This document shows positions 32,218 to 40,539 of a DNA stretch of 64,000 nt, one piece after another. Under the pieces are notes generated by a model. The model had not been told where the DNA came from. It did not search any database and worked only from the letters and a program-made list of their open reading frames with translations. The stretch is from positions 1-64,000 of the forward strand of contig JAKLIW010000009.1 of NCBI GenBank assembly GCA_022709425.1, given 5' to 3'. Numbering within the stretch: position 1 is the stretch's first letter; each line of letters starts with the position of its first letter. The DNA comes from a bacterium. GTDB lineage: Bacteria; UBP6; UBA1177; JAKLFG01. Both the position numbers and the translations under genes were made by a program.

Positions 32218-33309
32218 TCATGAAAGTCTCTCCTCGATGATGCCGCCCGCGAGCACCGTGTCGCCGTCGTAGAGCACCACCGCCTGTCCCGGCGTTATCG
32301 ACAGTTGCGGTTCGTCGAATTCGATGCGGAGCGTGCCGTTATCCAGCGGCGTAACTTTGGCCGGCGCCTCGGCGTGTTTCTGCCGGATGCGGGCGAGCGC
32401 TTTGAATTCTTTTGCGGGGCGGTCGATCCCGAGCCAGTTGACCTGCCCGGCGACGAGTCCGCGGCCGAAAAGATGCCCCTTGTCGGTGACGATGATGCGG
32501 TTGCGTTTCGCGTCTATCGCGGTGACATAGAGCGGCTTCCCGCCGTCGACGCCCAGCCCGCGCCGCTGGCCGATGGTATAGTGGACGATGCCGCGGTGAC
32601 GGCCGAGTACCGTGCCGCGTTCGTCGACGATGTCCCCTTCGCGCGCTTCTCCCGGCTTGAAGAGCGGCCCGTAGTCGCCCCCCGCGATGAAATCCTGACT
32701 CTCGGGGCGGTCGGCGACCGTCAGCCCCAGTTCACGCGCCGCGGCGCGGACCTCCTGCTTGGTCTTGTCGCCGAGCGGGAACAGGACGCTGGCCAGTTGT
32801 TCGCGGGTGAGGAACTGCAGGAAGTAACTCTGATCCTTCGCGGCGTCGCGCGCTTTTTTGAGGAGCACGCGGCCGTTTTCGGTGACGACGCGGGCGTAGT
32901 GACCCGTCGCGAAATGATCGAATTTGAGTCCCTGTTCCCGCGCTTTATCGAGCAGGAAGCCGAACTTCATCCGGTGATTACAGCGGACACAGGGGTTGGG
33001 GGTCCGTCCCGCGAGGTATTCATGCCGGAAGTATTCGACCACCTCGGCGCGGTATTCTTTCTTGAGATCGATGACATGGAACGGGATGCCGAGTTTGTCG
33101 GCGATACGCGCGGCGGTCTCGATCTCTTCGTCCTCGCCGGGGCCCCAGCAGGCGTGTTTCGCCCCTTCGGCGAGTATCACCGATCCGTCCCAGATGGCCA
33201 TAGTGATGCCGGTGACGCGGTGGCCTGCCTCGACGAGCAGCGCCGCGGCGACGGACGAGTCCACCCCGCCGCTCATACCGACCGCTACCCTGAGTTTTTC
33301 GCCGGACAT
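32218..33309 (-). CDS. mnmA: tRNA 2-thiouridylase MnmA, three-cysteine variant
   Basis: A 363-residue enzyme that thiolates U34 of tRNA Lys/Glu/Gln. The PP-loop SGGVDSS is at residues 13-19. NPCVRCN (C107, C110) is the conserved CxxC with the catalytic Cys. ATGHYAR and HYTIGQRRGLGV follow. In the common form a further Cys stands in a SQEICF-like segment near residue 200; here the segment is PESQDFIAGGDY and has no Cys. Instead there is an extra insertion, HACWGPGEDEEIE, with C54. These are the only three cysteines. The ATG at 33309 follows GAGGAG. A divergent flavodoxin gene lies upstream. Confidence 0.92.
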   Translation of the reverse strand: MSGEKLRVAVGMSGGVDSSVAAALLVEAGHRVTGITMAIWDGSVILAEGAKHACWGPGEDEEIETAARIADKLGIPFHVIDLKKEYRAEVVEYFRHEYLAGRTPNPCVRCNHRMKFGFLLDKAREQGLKFDHFATGHYARVVTENGRVLLKKARDAAKDQSYFLQFLTREQLASVLFPLGDKTKQEVRAAARELGLTVADRPESQDFIAGGDYGPLFKPGEAREGDIVDERGTVLGRHRGIVHYTIGQRRGLGVDGGKPLYVTAIDAKRNRIIVTDKGHLFGRGLVAGQVNWLGIDRPAKEFKALARIRQKHAEAPAKVTPLDNGTLRIEFDEPQLSITPGQAVVLYDGDTVLAGGIIEERLS

Positions 33310-33336
33310 ACGGGGTCTCCTCGCTTCATCCCCGCG

Positions 33337-33365
33337 ACTATAGCCCAAAGCAGGGGGAAAAGCAA
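33337..33365 (-). promoter_or_regulatory. Promoter of mnmA
   Basis: Minus strand: TTGCTT (33365-33360), 17 nt, TATAGT (33342-33337), followed by CGC. The start codon is 27 nt downstream of the -10 box. Confidence 0.7.
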
Positions 33366-33382
33366 ACCTGCCGCGTCATTCC

Positions 33383-33411
33383 TTGACAGGGTGGGACGAG
33401 AATGCTCTACT
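33383..33411 (+). promoter_or_regulatory. Promoter of the flavodoxin gene
   Basis: TTGACA (33383-33388) with TCTACT 17 nt later (33406-33411). The -35 lies in a CCTTGACAGG word like those of the GTCAAGG repeats. It runs back to back with the mnmA promoter. Confidence 0.5.
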
Positions 33412-33439
33412 AGGGTGTTGTCTCTTCACGGAGGTGATC

Positions 33440-33964
33440 ATGAGAACCATTGTTGTCTACAAGTCGAAGACCGGTTTTGTGCGGAAATATGCCGAATGGA
33501 TCGCGTATGAACTCGGCGCCGACCTGTTCGATGCGTCGGAAGTTTCCGCCGCTAAACTCGCCGAATACGATGCCATCGTCTACGGCGGCGGCCTCTACGC
33601 CGTCGGCATCAACGGCGTCGGCCTCATCAAAAAGAACCTCGGCCTACTCGCCGGGAAGAAGATCGTCGTCTTCGGCACCGGCGCCTCGACCGCGACCGAC
33701 AAGGTCTACGCCGAAGTGCGCGACAAGAACTTCACCGCCGATGAACTGAAGGTCATCCGCTACTTCTACCTGCGCGGCGGCTTCGACTTCACCCGCTTGC
33801 CGTGGTACCTCAAAGGGGTGATGAACCTGATGAAGTGGGGACTTCAGCGGAAGAAGGAACGCACCGCCGAAGAGCAGGGGATGCTCGATGCCTTCGACGC
33901 GCCGGTCGATTTCACCGATAAAGAGAATATCCGGGAACTGGTCGCGTATATCCGGGCGAAGTAA
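33440..33964 (+). CDS. Flavodoxin-domain protein (HemG-like flavodoxin_5)
   Basis: A 174-residue flavodoxin-fold protein: TIVVYKSKTGFVRKYAEWIA is the FMN phosphate loop region and YDAIVYGGGLYAVGINGV the second FMN loop. A C-terminal helix set (RGGFDFTRLPWYLKGVMNLM) resembles HemG-type menaquinone-dependent protoporphyrinogen oxidase relatives, but no haem genes are near, so electron transfer in a general sense is the safer call. GGAGGTGATC before the ATG is a nearly perfect SD, implying strong translation. It is convergent with cysK, with only three nt between stop codons. Confidence 0.82.
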   Translation: MRTIVVYKSKTGFVRKYAEWIAYELGADLFDASEVSAAKLAEYDAIVYGGGLYAVGINGVGLIKKNLGLLAGKKIVVFGTGASTATDKVYAEVRDKNFTADELKVIRYFYLRGGFDFTRLPWYLKGVMNLMKWGLQRKKERTAEEQGMLDAFDAPVDFTDKENIRELVAYIRAK

Positions 33965-33967
33965 GAA

Positions 33968-34891
33968 TTATTCCTCGAACAACGGCGTTGAGAGATAGCG
34001 CTCGCCGGTGTCGCAGATGACGGTGACGATGAGTTTGCCCTTGTTCTCGGGCCGCGAGGCGACGGTGCGCGCCGCCCAGAGGTTGGCCCCCGAACTGATG
34101 CCGCAGAGGATGCCTTCCTCCTTTGCCGCCCGGCGCGCCTCGGCGAACGAATCGTCGGCGGTGGCGCGGAGTATCTCGTCGACGATACTGCGATTGAGTA
34201 CCCCCGGGACGAACCCGGCGCCGATCCCCTGTATCTTGTGCGGCCCCTTCGCGCCGCCCGAGAGGACCGGGCTGTCGGCCGGTTCGACCGCTATCGCTTT
34301 GACCGACGGTTTGCGTCCCTTCAGCGCCGAGCCGACGCCGGTGATGGTGCCGCCGGTACCGACCCCCGCGACGAAGATGTCGATCTTCCCGTCGGTGTCG
34401 CGCCAGATCTCTTCGGCGGTCGTTCTGCGGTGGAACGCGGGGTTGGCGGGGTTCTCGAACTGCTGGAGTATCACCGCGCCGGGCGTCTCCTTTTTGAGCG
34501 CCTCGGCCTTCGCGATGGCGCCGCCCATCCCTTCGGGACCGGGGGTGAGCACCAGTTCGGCGCCGAGCGCCTTCAGGAGTTTCCGCCGCTCCAGAGACAT
34601 CGTCTCGGGCATCGTGAGGACGAGTTTGTAGCCCTTCACCGCCGCGACCAGCGCGAGCCCGACGCCGGTGTTGCCGCTCGTTGGTTCGATGAGCGTCGCC
34701 CCCGGCTTGATGGTTCCCGCCTTTTCGGCCGCCTCGATCATCCCGAGCGCGATGCGGTCTTTGACCGAATGCATCGGATTGAAATATTCGAGTTTCGCGC
34801 AGACGGTCGCCCCGGTCTCGGCGCTCATCCGGTTGAGCCGGACCAGCGGCGTTCCGCCGATAAGTTCAAGTACATTTTGATGAATAGGCAT
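33968..34891 (-). CDS. cysK: Cysteine synthase (CysK type)
   Basis: A 307-residue PLP enzyme forming cysteine from O-acetylserine and a sulfur donor. NPMHSVKDR gives the PLP Lys (K44). TSGNTG (71-76) and GTGGTITG (about 175-182) bind the cofactor phosphate, and GISSGANL is near 265. The preceding gene is a ThiS-like sulfur carrier only two nt away, so both are one operon with GGAGGAG as SD. This pairing resembles the mycobacterial CysO-CysM system, in which a carrier thiocarboxylate supplies sulfur, but the sequence itself is of ordinary CysK type. Confidence 0.92.
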   Translation of the reverse strand: MPIHQNVLELIGGTPLVRLNRMSAETGATVCAKLEYFNPMHSVKDRIALGMIEAAEKAGTIKPGATLIEPTSGNTGVGLALVAAVKGYKLVLTMPETMSLERRKLLKALGAELVLTPGPEGMGGAIAKAEALKKETPGAVILQQFENPANPAFHRRTTAEEIWRDTDGKIDIFVAGVGTGGTITGVGSALKGRKPSVKAIAVEPADSPVLSGGAKGPHKIQGIGAGFVPGVLNRSIVDEILRATADDSFAEARRAAKEEGILCGISSGANLWAARTVASRPENKGKLIVTVICDTGERYLSTPLFEE

Positions 34892-34893
34892 TG

Positions 34894-35094
34894 TTATCCT
34901 CCTCCCACGATGGTGAGTATGTCGACGGTGTCGTCCTCGGCAAGGCGTGTGGCGGACCACTCATTTTTCCGGACGACCGCGCCGTTGCGCGACACGGCGA
35001 GGAACTGCGCCTCGTCGATCTTCATCCCGGCGAGCAGTTCGGTCACCGTCGTAGCCGTCGTTTTCTGTTCTTTCCCGTTGAGCGTGATGCGCAT
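34894..35094 (-). CDS. thiS: ThiS-family sulfur carrier protein
   Basis: A 66-residue beta-grasp protein: [20 protein letters not shown], then [16 protein letters not shown] and the C-terminal [10 protein letters not shown]. The terminal Gly-Gly is the site of adenylation and thiocarboxylation. GAGGAG lies five nt before the ATG; a TTG at 35106 is less likely. It could serve thiazole synthesis (with the divergent thiF) or act as sulfur donor for the cotranscribed cysK. No thiG or thiH is in the window. Confidence 0.88.
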   Translation of the reverse strand: MRITLNGKEQKTTATTVTELLAGMKIDEAQFLAVSRNGAVVRKNEWSATRLAEDDTVDILTIVGGG

Positions 35095-35170
35095 GGCGCT
35101 CCTCAAAAAGGTTGACGCACTCCATTTTCACGGATAAGGTCGAAAAAGCAATGTTTCGGGGAGGACTCCC

Positions 35171-35779
35171 GTGATCTTCGCGCGCAATGTGCCGGGAATG
35201 ACCGAGGTTCTGAAACAGGCGACCATAGGCATCGCCGGATGCGGCGGACTCGGCTCGAATGCCGCGATGCTGCTGGTCCGGGCCGGTATCGGCCGCTTGG
35301 TGCTCGTCGATTTCGATAAGGTTGAAGAGTCGAACCTCAACCGTCAGTACTTCTTCCGTACCGATATCGGGAACCCGAAAGTGAGCGCGCTCGCCGCCCA
35401 TCTGCGGGCCATCGATCCCGCCGTCCGGCTCGATCTTCACGAGACGATGCTTTCGCGCGAGACGACCGCCGCGACCTTCGCCGCGTGCGATATCCTCATC
35501 GAGGCGTTCGACCGCGCCGAGTCGAAGGAATGGCTCATCGAGGCGTGGACCGCCGCCTATCCAGACCGCCCGATAGTGGCGGCGAGCGGACTGGCGGGCT
35601 ACGGCGACAGCGGAACAATGACGGTACGGCGCGCCGGGAACATCCATATGGTGGGCGACGGCCGCTCCGACATGGCGCGGGGACTCTGCGCGGCGCGGGT
35701 GATGCTTGCCGCGGCGCTCGAGGCCAATACGGTGATAGAACTGCTCATGAAACATACAGAAGGACGGCTGACATGCTGA
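35171..35779 (+). CDS. thiF: ThiF-like sulfur-carrier adenylyltransferase (short anaerobe form)
   Basis: A 202-residue E1-like enzyme. TIGIAGCGGLGSNAAMLLVR (about 18-37) is the nucleotide-binding glycine loop. VDFDKVEESNLNRQYFFRTD supplies the D-x-N-R-Q catalytic residues. It lacks the long C-terminal part of MoeB, as do the ThiF proteins of many anaerobes, which activate ThiS. A GTG start at 35171 follows GGGAGGA at good distance. It faces away from thiS-cysK across a 76-nt divergent region, and its end overlaps bioB by seven nt. Confidence 0.88.
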   Translation: MIFARNVPGMTEVLKQATIGIAGCGGLGSNAAMLLVRAGIGRLVLVDFDKVEESNLNRQYFFRTDIGNPKVSALAAHLRAIDPAVRLDLHETMLSRETTAATFAACDILIEAFDRAESKEWLIEAWTAAYPDRPIVAASGLAGYGDSGTMTVRRAGNIHMVGDGRSDMARGLCAARVMLAAALEANTVIELLMKHTEGRLTC

Positions 35780-36738
35780 CAGCGATCACCGGAAAGGCGC
35801 TGCGGCGCATGGCCATTTCACGCGATGAGGCGCGGGAACTGCTCGCCCTACCCCGGACTGCGCTCACCGATATTCTTCAGGCGGCATCGCGGGTGCGGCG
35901 TCATTTCAAGGGCGACACGGCGGTCCTCTGCTCCATCATTAACGCGAAGAGCGGCAAGTGTTCCGAGAACTGCATCTTCTGCGCCCAGTCGGCGCACCAT
36001 ACGACGGCGGTCGAGGAATGGCCGCTCCGGAGCGACGCCGAGATAACGGCGGTCGCGCGCACCGATGCGCCGTATGCAACGCTCTTTGGCATCGTCACCT
36101 CGGGTCGCGCTCTTAACAAGAACGAACTCGCGGCGGTCGAAAAGACGATAGCCGGGTTCGCCGCGGAGAAGATACCGCAGAAGCCGTGCGCATCGCTCGG
36201 CATCCTGACGGCGGCGGAACTTGCGGCGCTCAAGGCGGTGGGGCTCAGGCGCTATCACCACAATCTTGAGGTATCGCGCAACTTTTTCCCGAAACTCTGC
36301 ACCACCCACACCTACGACGAACGGGTCGCGACGGTCCGTGCGGCGCAGGCGGCGGGGCTCGAGACCTGCGTCGGCGGCATCTTCGGCGTCGGCGAATCGG
36401 TCGAGGACCGCATCGACCTGCTGTTCGAGATAGCGGCGCTCGCCCCCGATTCGGTGCCGCTCAATTTCCTCGTGCCGATAGCGGGAACGCCGGTCGGCCA
36501 CCTGCCGTCGTTCGATCTGTTCGAGGCGGTGAAACTCATCGCGCTCGCCCGCTTCATCCTGCCCGACAAGGATATCAAGGTGGGCGGCGGCCGCATCGAG
36601 GTGTTCGGCGACAGTCAAGCGCTCGTCTTTCTCGCCGGCGCCAATTCCATCATCACCGGCGACCTCCTCACCGTGAAAGGGCGCAAATCGGCCGACGATA
36701 TCAAACTCCTCGCCGACCTCGGGTTGACACCGATTTAA
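35773..36738 (+). CDS. bioB: Biotin synthase BioB, variant lacking the classical auxiliary-cluster ligands
   Basis: A 321-residue radical SAM enzyme inserting sulfur into dethiobiotin. CSIINAKSGKCSENC continues to C70, giving CX3CX2C at C63, C67 and C70. YHHNLEVSRNFF, CTTHTYDERV, VGGIFGVGES and AGANSIITGDLLT are BioB-specific. Compared with E. coli BioB, the first [2Fe-2S] ligand (C97) has no Cys counterpart (region TLFGIVTSGR), while C139 and C199 match C128 and C188, and the Arg ligand (R260) is Lys (K269 in DIKVGGGR). This pattern is shared by BioB of many anaerobes, some of which are reported to use a different auxiliary cluster. ATG 35773 overlaps thiF. Confidence 0.9.
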   Translation: MLTAITGKALRRMAISRDEARELLALPRTALTDILQAASRVRRHFKGDTAVLCSIINAKSGKCSENCIFCAQSAHHTTAVEEWPLRSDAEITAVARTDAPYATLFGIVTSGRALNKNELAAVEKTIAGFAAEKIPQKPCASLGILTAAELAALKAVGLRRYHHNLEVSRNFFPKLCTTHTYDERVATVRAAQAAGLETCVGGIFGVGESVEDRIDLLFEIAALAPDSVPLNFLVPIAGTPVGHLPSFDLFEAVKLIALARFILPDKDIKVGGGRIEVFGDSQALVFLAGANSIITGDLLTVKGRKSADDIKLLADLGLTPI

Positions 36739-36748
36739 ATCCCGTCAA

Positions 36749-36768
36749 GGCCCCTTTGACAAGGGGCC
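36749..36768. repeat. GGCCCCTT-TGAC-AAGGGGCC hairpin
   Basis: A perfect 8-bp stem with a four-base loop, ten nt after the bioB stop codon. With flanks (about 33 nt) it is nearly identical to 4689-4721. The TTGACA of the following promoter is formed by its loop and arm. Confidence 0.75.
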
Positions 36769-36785
36769 GGACGGTGTGCTATACT
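36756..36785 (+). promoter_or_regulatory. Promoter of the nucleoside kinase gene, -35 supplied by a repeat
   Basis: TTGACA (36756-36761), 18 nt, TATACT (36780-36785). The -35 box lies within the mobile hairpin repeat. Confidence 0.65.
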
Positions 36786-36812
36786 GCTTTTCCACTGTTG
36801 AAGGAGCGTCCG

Positions 36813-38486
36813 ATGGCCGAAGAACGCAGCGTGCAGATGATACTTCCCGGCGGAGTGATCGAAGAGGTCATGCTGTCGCCCAACGCCCACCTCAAAACGC
36901 TCGCCGACCGCTACGCCTCCCGGTTCGACTTCCCGATACTCGGCGCGATCTGCGACAACCGCGTGGTGTCGCTCGAAGGGAAGGTCAACTCCTGCTCCCG
37001 CATCGAACTCATCACCATGCGCGACAAGAACGGCCGGCTCATCTTCCTGCGGTCGCTCCTGTTCGTCTTCATCAAGGCGGCCAAGGAGATGTTTCCGCAC
37101 GCCCAACTCCACATCGAATACGGCATCGGCAACGGGCTCTACTGCTATTTCGAGGGACTCGAGTACATCCGGCTCGAAGAGGTCGAGGAGCTCGAGAAGA
37201 AGATGCGCGAGATGATCGCGCAGGACCTTCGCTTCATCCGCAAGGAGGTGCCGACGGCCGAGGCGGTGCGGCTCTTCAAGGAGGCGGGGATGCCCGACAA
37301 GGTGCGGCTCTTCTCGACGCGCACCGACGCGACATCGAGCGTTTACTATCTCGGCGGTTCGATAGACTATTTCTACGGACATCTCGCCTATGCCACCGGC
37401 GCCATCACCGATTTCCGTCTCCAGTACTACAACCGCGGCATCGTACTACTCCTGCCCGACCAGAATGACCCGGCGAAGGTCGAGGCGTTCAAGGACCAGC
37501 CGAAGTTCTTCAACATCATCACCGAGAACAAGAAGTGGCTCGACATCCTCGACCTCGAGAACTGCGGGCAACTCAACGAGGCGGTGCGGCGCGGCCGCGC
37601 CAAGGAGATCGTGCTGGTGCAGGAATCGCTCCACGAGAAGAAACTGGCCATCATCGCCGACGAGATACACCGCCGCCGCGAGGTGGTGCGGGTCATTTCC
37701 ATCGCGGGGCCGTCGTCGTCGGGGAAGACCACGACCGCCCAGCGGCTCGCGATACAACTGCGCGTGAACGGCTTTCGGCCGCTCCTCATCAGCCTCGACA
37801 ACTATTTCGTCGACCGCGAAAAGACGCCGCTGGACGAACACGGCAAACACGATTACGAAGGGCTCGAAGCGATCGATGTGGCGCTCTTCAACGAACAGTT
37901 GACGCGCCTCCTGCAGGGGAAGGGGACCAACCTCCAGCGGTACGATTTCATCACCGGCAAGAGCATGCGCGGCGAGACGAAGTACCGGCTCCCCCGCAAC
38001 GGCGTCATCATCGTCGAGGGGATCCACGGGCTCAACCCGAAACTCTTCACCGAACTCAACTACGACCGCATCTACAAGGTCTACGTATCGGCGCTCGCCA
38101 ACCTCAATATTGATCACCACAACCGCATCCCGACCACCGACTGCCGTATCATCCGCCGCATGGTCCGCGACGCGCAGTTCCGTGGCCATGACGCCATCGC
38201 GACGATAGACCGCTGGCCCTCGGTGCGGCGCGGCGAGGAACGGAACATCTTCCCGTATCAGGAGCGGGCCGACATCATGTTCAATTCAAGTCTCGTCTAC
38301 GAGCTGTCGGTGCTGCGCAAGTACGCCGAACCGCTCCTCCAGCAGATAACCGCCGACAAGCGCGAATACCTCGAGGCGCGGCGGCTCCTCAAATTCCTCT
38401 CTTTCTTCGAGCCGGTCGACGAGACCTTCATCCCGTTCAACTCGATCATCCGCGAGTTCATCGGCGGCTCGGCCTTCGACTACTGA
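36813..38486 (+). CDS. Uridine-kinase-like nucleoside kinase with TGS and ThrRS-SAD-like domains
   Basis: A 557-residue protein. About 1-65 is a TGS-like domain (VQMILPGGVIEEVMLSPNAH). About 70-210 resembles the second additional domain of threonyl-tRNA synthetases (YGIGNGLYCYFEGL, LFKEAGMPDKVRLF, YYLGGSIDYFYGH). From about 290 it is a P-loop uridine kinase: ISIAGPSSSGKTTTAQRLA Walker A, LISLDNYFVDREKTPLDEHG and VIIVEGIHGLNP. This architecture is a known bacterial nucleoside kinase family; the exact nucleoside is not certain. GAAGGAGCGTCCG precedes the ATG. Transcribed alone. Confidence 0.88.
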   Translation: MAEERSVQMILPGGVIEEVMLSPNAHLKTLADRYASRFDFPILGAICDNRVVSLEGKVNSCSRIELITMRDKNGRLIFLRSLLFVFIKAAKEMFPHAQLHIEYGIGNGLYCYFEGLEYIRLEEVEELEKKMREMIAQDLRFIRKEVPTAEAVRLFKEAGMPDKVRLFSTRTDATSSVYYLGGSIDYFYGHLAYATGAITDFRLQYYNRGIVLLLPDQNDPAKVEAFKDQPKFFNIITENKKWLDILDLENCGQLNEAVRRGRAKEIVLVQESLHEKKLAIIADEIHRRREVVRVISIAGPSSSGKTTTAQRLAIQLRVNGFRPLLISLDNYFVDREKTPLDEHGKHDYEGLEAIDVALFNEQLTRLLQGKGTNLQRYDFITGKSMRGETKYRLPRNGVIIVEGIHGLNPKLFTELNYDRIYKVYVSALANLNIDHHNRIPTTDCRIIRRMVRDAQFRGHDAIATIDRWPSVRRGEERNIFPYQERADIMFNSSLVYELSVLRKYAEPLLQQITADKREYLEARRLLKFLSFFEPVDETFIPFNSIIREFIGGSAFDY

Positions 38487-38503
38487 CTTTTATCCCTATA
38501 ATT

Positions 38504-38532
38504 TTGACATAGCCGCCCCTTTGATTTAGGAT
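38504..38532 (+). promoter_or_regulatory. Promoter of the folP-cdaA-cdaR-glmM operon
   Basis: TTGACA (38504-38509), 17 nt, TAGGAT (38527-38532), 26 nt before the folP start codon. Confidence 0.65.
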
Positions 38533-38558
38533 TCACCGGCATTCATTGTGGGATAGAG

Positions 38559-39752
38559 ATGCAGGTTTTTCCGCTTCATACCGACAGCGCCGAAGTTCCC
38601 GGCATCATGGAACGCTACACGGTCTCGCATACCGGCATTGAGTTGATGCGCGATCGGTTCCTGCAACGGACTTTCGTAGTCAAGGGACTTTCATCTCAGG
38701 GGTCCAACGCGCTCAAACAGCACCTGCTGTCGCTCGGCGGCGAGGCGGCGCTTCCCAAGCACGCCATCGCGGGCGGCCCGGATAAGTGCGATCTTATCTT
38801 CTCTCTGCGCGACGACCGCTTTCCCGCGCTCCTCGAACGGTTACGAATGCAATGCTTTCACCTGCCCGAACTGGCCGATGCCATCCAAAAGTTCCGTGCG
38901 GCGACCGGACCGTGGTATGACTTCCGGCACGACCGCATCCCCGCCGACCGCCCCGCGGTCATGGCGATACTCAATGTGACCCCCGACAGCTTCTCCGACG
39001 GCGGCCGTTGGGCCACCCCCGACGCGGCGGTGGCGCGGGCCGATGAACTTATCGCGGCGGGGTCCGATATCCTCGACATCGGCGGCGAATCGACCCGTCC
39101 CGGCGCCGCTCCGGTCGACGCTGATGAGGAGACGCGTCGCGTTGTTCCGGTCATTGCCCGCGTACGGAAAGCCCATCCCGCGGCGGTCATCTCGATAGAT
39201 ACGGCCAAGGCGGCGGTCGCGGCGGCGGCACTCGAGGCGGGCGCCGACATCGTCAACGACATAACAGCCGGCGCCGACCCGGCGATGCTTGGGTTGGTCG
39301 CGCGGGCCGCCGTGCCCTACGTGATGATGCACATACAGGGGACGCCGCGCACCATGCAGCAGGACCCGCGCTACGACGATATCCTCGCCGACATCAACGC
39401 ATACTTCGACGCGGCGATAGTCCGGGCGCTGGATGCCGGGGTGAAGCGCGAACGGCTCATTCTCGATCCCGGGTTCGGCTTCGGGAAGAGCGCGGCGCAC
39501 AATCTGACGTTGCTCAAACATCTTGAGGCATTCACGATACATTGTCTGCCGCTCCTCGCGGGGCTGTCGCGCAAATCGTTCATCGGCGCGGTGACCGGCC
39601 GGAAGGATGCCGGCGACCGGCTTGCTGGGACGCTTGTGGCGCAGACCATCGCCCTGTCGAAGGGCGCGGCGATCCTGCGGGTCCACGATGTCGCCGCGGC
39701 GCGCGATATCATCCTCATGCACCGCGCGGTGCGGGAGGCTCCATGCTGCTGA
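38559..39752 (+). CDS. folP: Dihydropteroate synthase with N-terminal extension
   Basis: A 397-residue protein joining DHPP and p-aminobenzoate in folate synthesis. The catalytic TIM barrel begins near residue 130: VMAILNVTPDSFSDGG, LDIGGESTRPGA, DIVNDITAG, MHIQGTPRTMQQ and LDPGFGFGK are all intact family motifs. The first 130 residues (with GLSSQGSNALKQHLLSLGGE) form an extra domain seen in FolP of many anaerobes and deltaproteobacteria, of unknown role. It is the first gene of an operon. Its end overlaps cdaA by ten nt. Confidence 0.92.
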   Translation: MQVFPLHTDSAEVPGIMERYTVSHTGIELMRDRFLQRTFVVKGLSSQGSNALKQHLLSLGGEAALPKHAIAGGPDKCDLIFSLRDDRFPALLERLRMQCFHLPELADAIQKFRAATGPWYDFRHDRIPADRPAVMAILNVTPDSFSDGGRWATPDAAVARADELIAAGSDILDIGGESTRPGAAPVDADEETRRVVPVIARVRKAHPAAVISIDTAKAAVAAAALEAGADIVNDITAGADPAMLGLVARAAVPYVMMHIQGTPRTMQQDPRYDDILADINAYFDAAIVRALDAGVKRERLILDPGFGFGKSAAHNLTLLKHLEAFTIHCLPLLAGLSRKSFIGAVTGRKDAGDRLAGTLVAQTIALSKGAAILRVHDVAAARDIILMHRAVREAPCC

Positions 39753-40537
39753 ATCATCTCATGACGGTGCTCAATTCGATCTGGGGCGGCAATCCCTTCG
39801 CCCTTCTGGTCTCCATCGTCGATCTGCTACTGGTATGGTTCTTCGTCTACAAGTTCCTGATGCTCATCAAGGGTACCCGCTCGATGCGCATACTCGCCGG
39901 GTTCTTCCTGCTGCTCGCGCTCTATTTCGTCGGCAAACTTGTCGGGATGAAGGCGATGGTGTGGCTGTTGGGCGGCGTGTTCGAATATTTCATCCTCATC
40001 GTCGTCCTCATCTTCCGCGAAGAGATACGCAACATCCTTTCGAGTTTCGAATTCATGCGGATGCTCGCCGGCGAAGGGGGTACCTATGAAAGCATCGTCA
40101 TGTCGGAGGAACTCGCCGAGGCGCTCGCCCACCTCGCCCAGACCCGCGAAGGGGCGCTCTGCATCGTCACGCAGAAGGGGGACCCCGAACCGTTCGTCAC
40201 CGGCGGGGTGCCGATAGACGCCGAGGTCAAAAAGGAACTGCTCATCTCGATATTCCGCAAGAATTCGCCGCTCCACGATGGCGCGGTCATCATCAAGGAC
40301 GGTCGTATCGCGCTGGCGAGCGTCGTCCTGCCGCTCTCCACCAACCCCGAGATCGACGCCAACTTCGGCACTCGGCACCGCGCCGCCTACGGGATATCGG
40401 AACGCGTCGACGCGCTGGTGTTCGTCGTGTCGGAGGAGCGTGGCCAGATATCGATGCTCAAGGAGGGGCGCATTACCCGCAACATGACCCGCGAGATGAT
40501 AAAGAAGATGCTCACCAAGCATCTCGCGCAGGATTAG
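39743..40537 (+). CDS. cdaA: Diadenylate cyclase CdaA
   Basis: A 264-residue membrane enzyme making c-di-AMP from two ATP. Three N-terminal membrane helices (about 17-85) precede the DAC domain, with the catalytic LHDGAVII (about 175-182) and FGTRHRAAYGISE (about 206-218), the DGA and RHR motifs. The start at 39743 gives the normal family length; a longer in-frame start lies inside folP. It is followed by the regulator-like cdaR and by glmM, the conserved module linking c-di-AMP to cell-wall precursor synthesis. Confidence 0.95.
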   Translation: MLLNHLMTVLNSIWGGNPFALLVSIVDLLLVWFFVYKFLMLIKGTRSMRILAGFFLLLALYFVGKLVGMKAMVWLLGGVFEYFILIVVLIFREEIRNILSSFEFMRMLAGEGGTYESIVMSEELAEALAHLAQTREGALCIVTQKGDPEPFVTGGVPIDAEVKKELLISIFRKNSPLHDGAVIIKDGRIALASVVLPLSTNPEIDANFGTRHRAAYGISERVDALVFVVSEERGQISMLKEGRITRNMTREMIKKMLTKHLAQD

Positions 40538-40539
40538 CC

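Noticed and set aside
34894..35094. The small sulfur carrier as a MoaD-type molybdopterin synthase subunit
   Set aside because: Its length, the IVGGG end and the neighbouring short ThiF fit ThiS better, and no molybdopterin genes are nearby.
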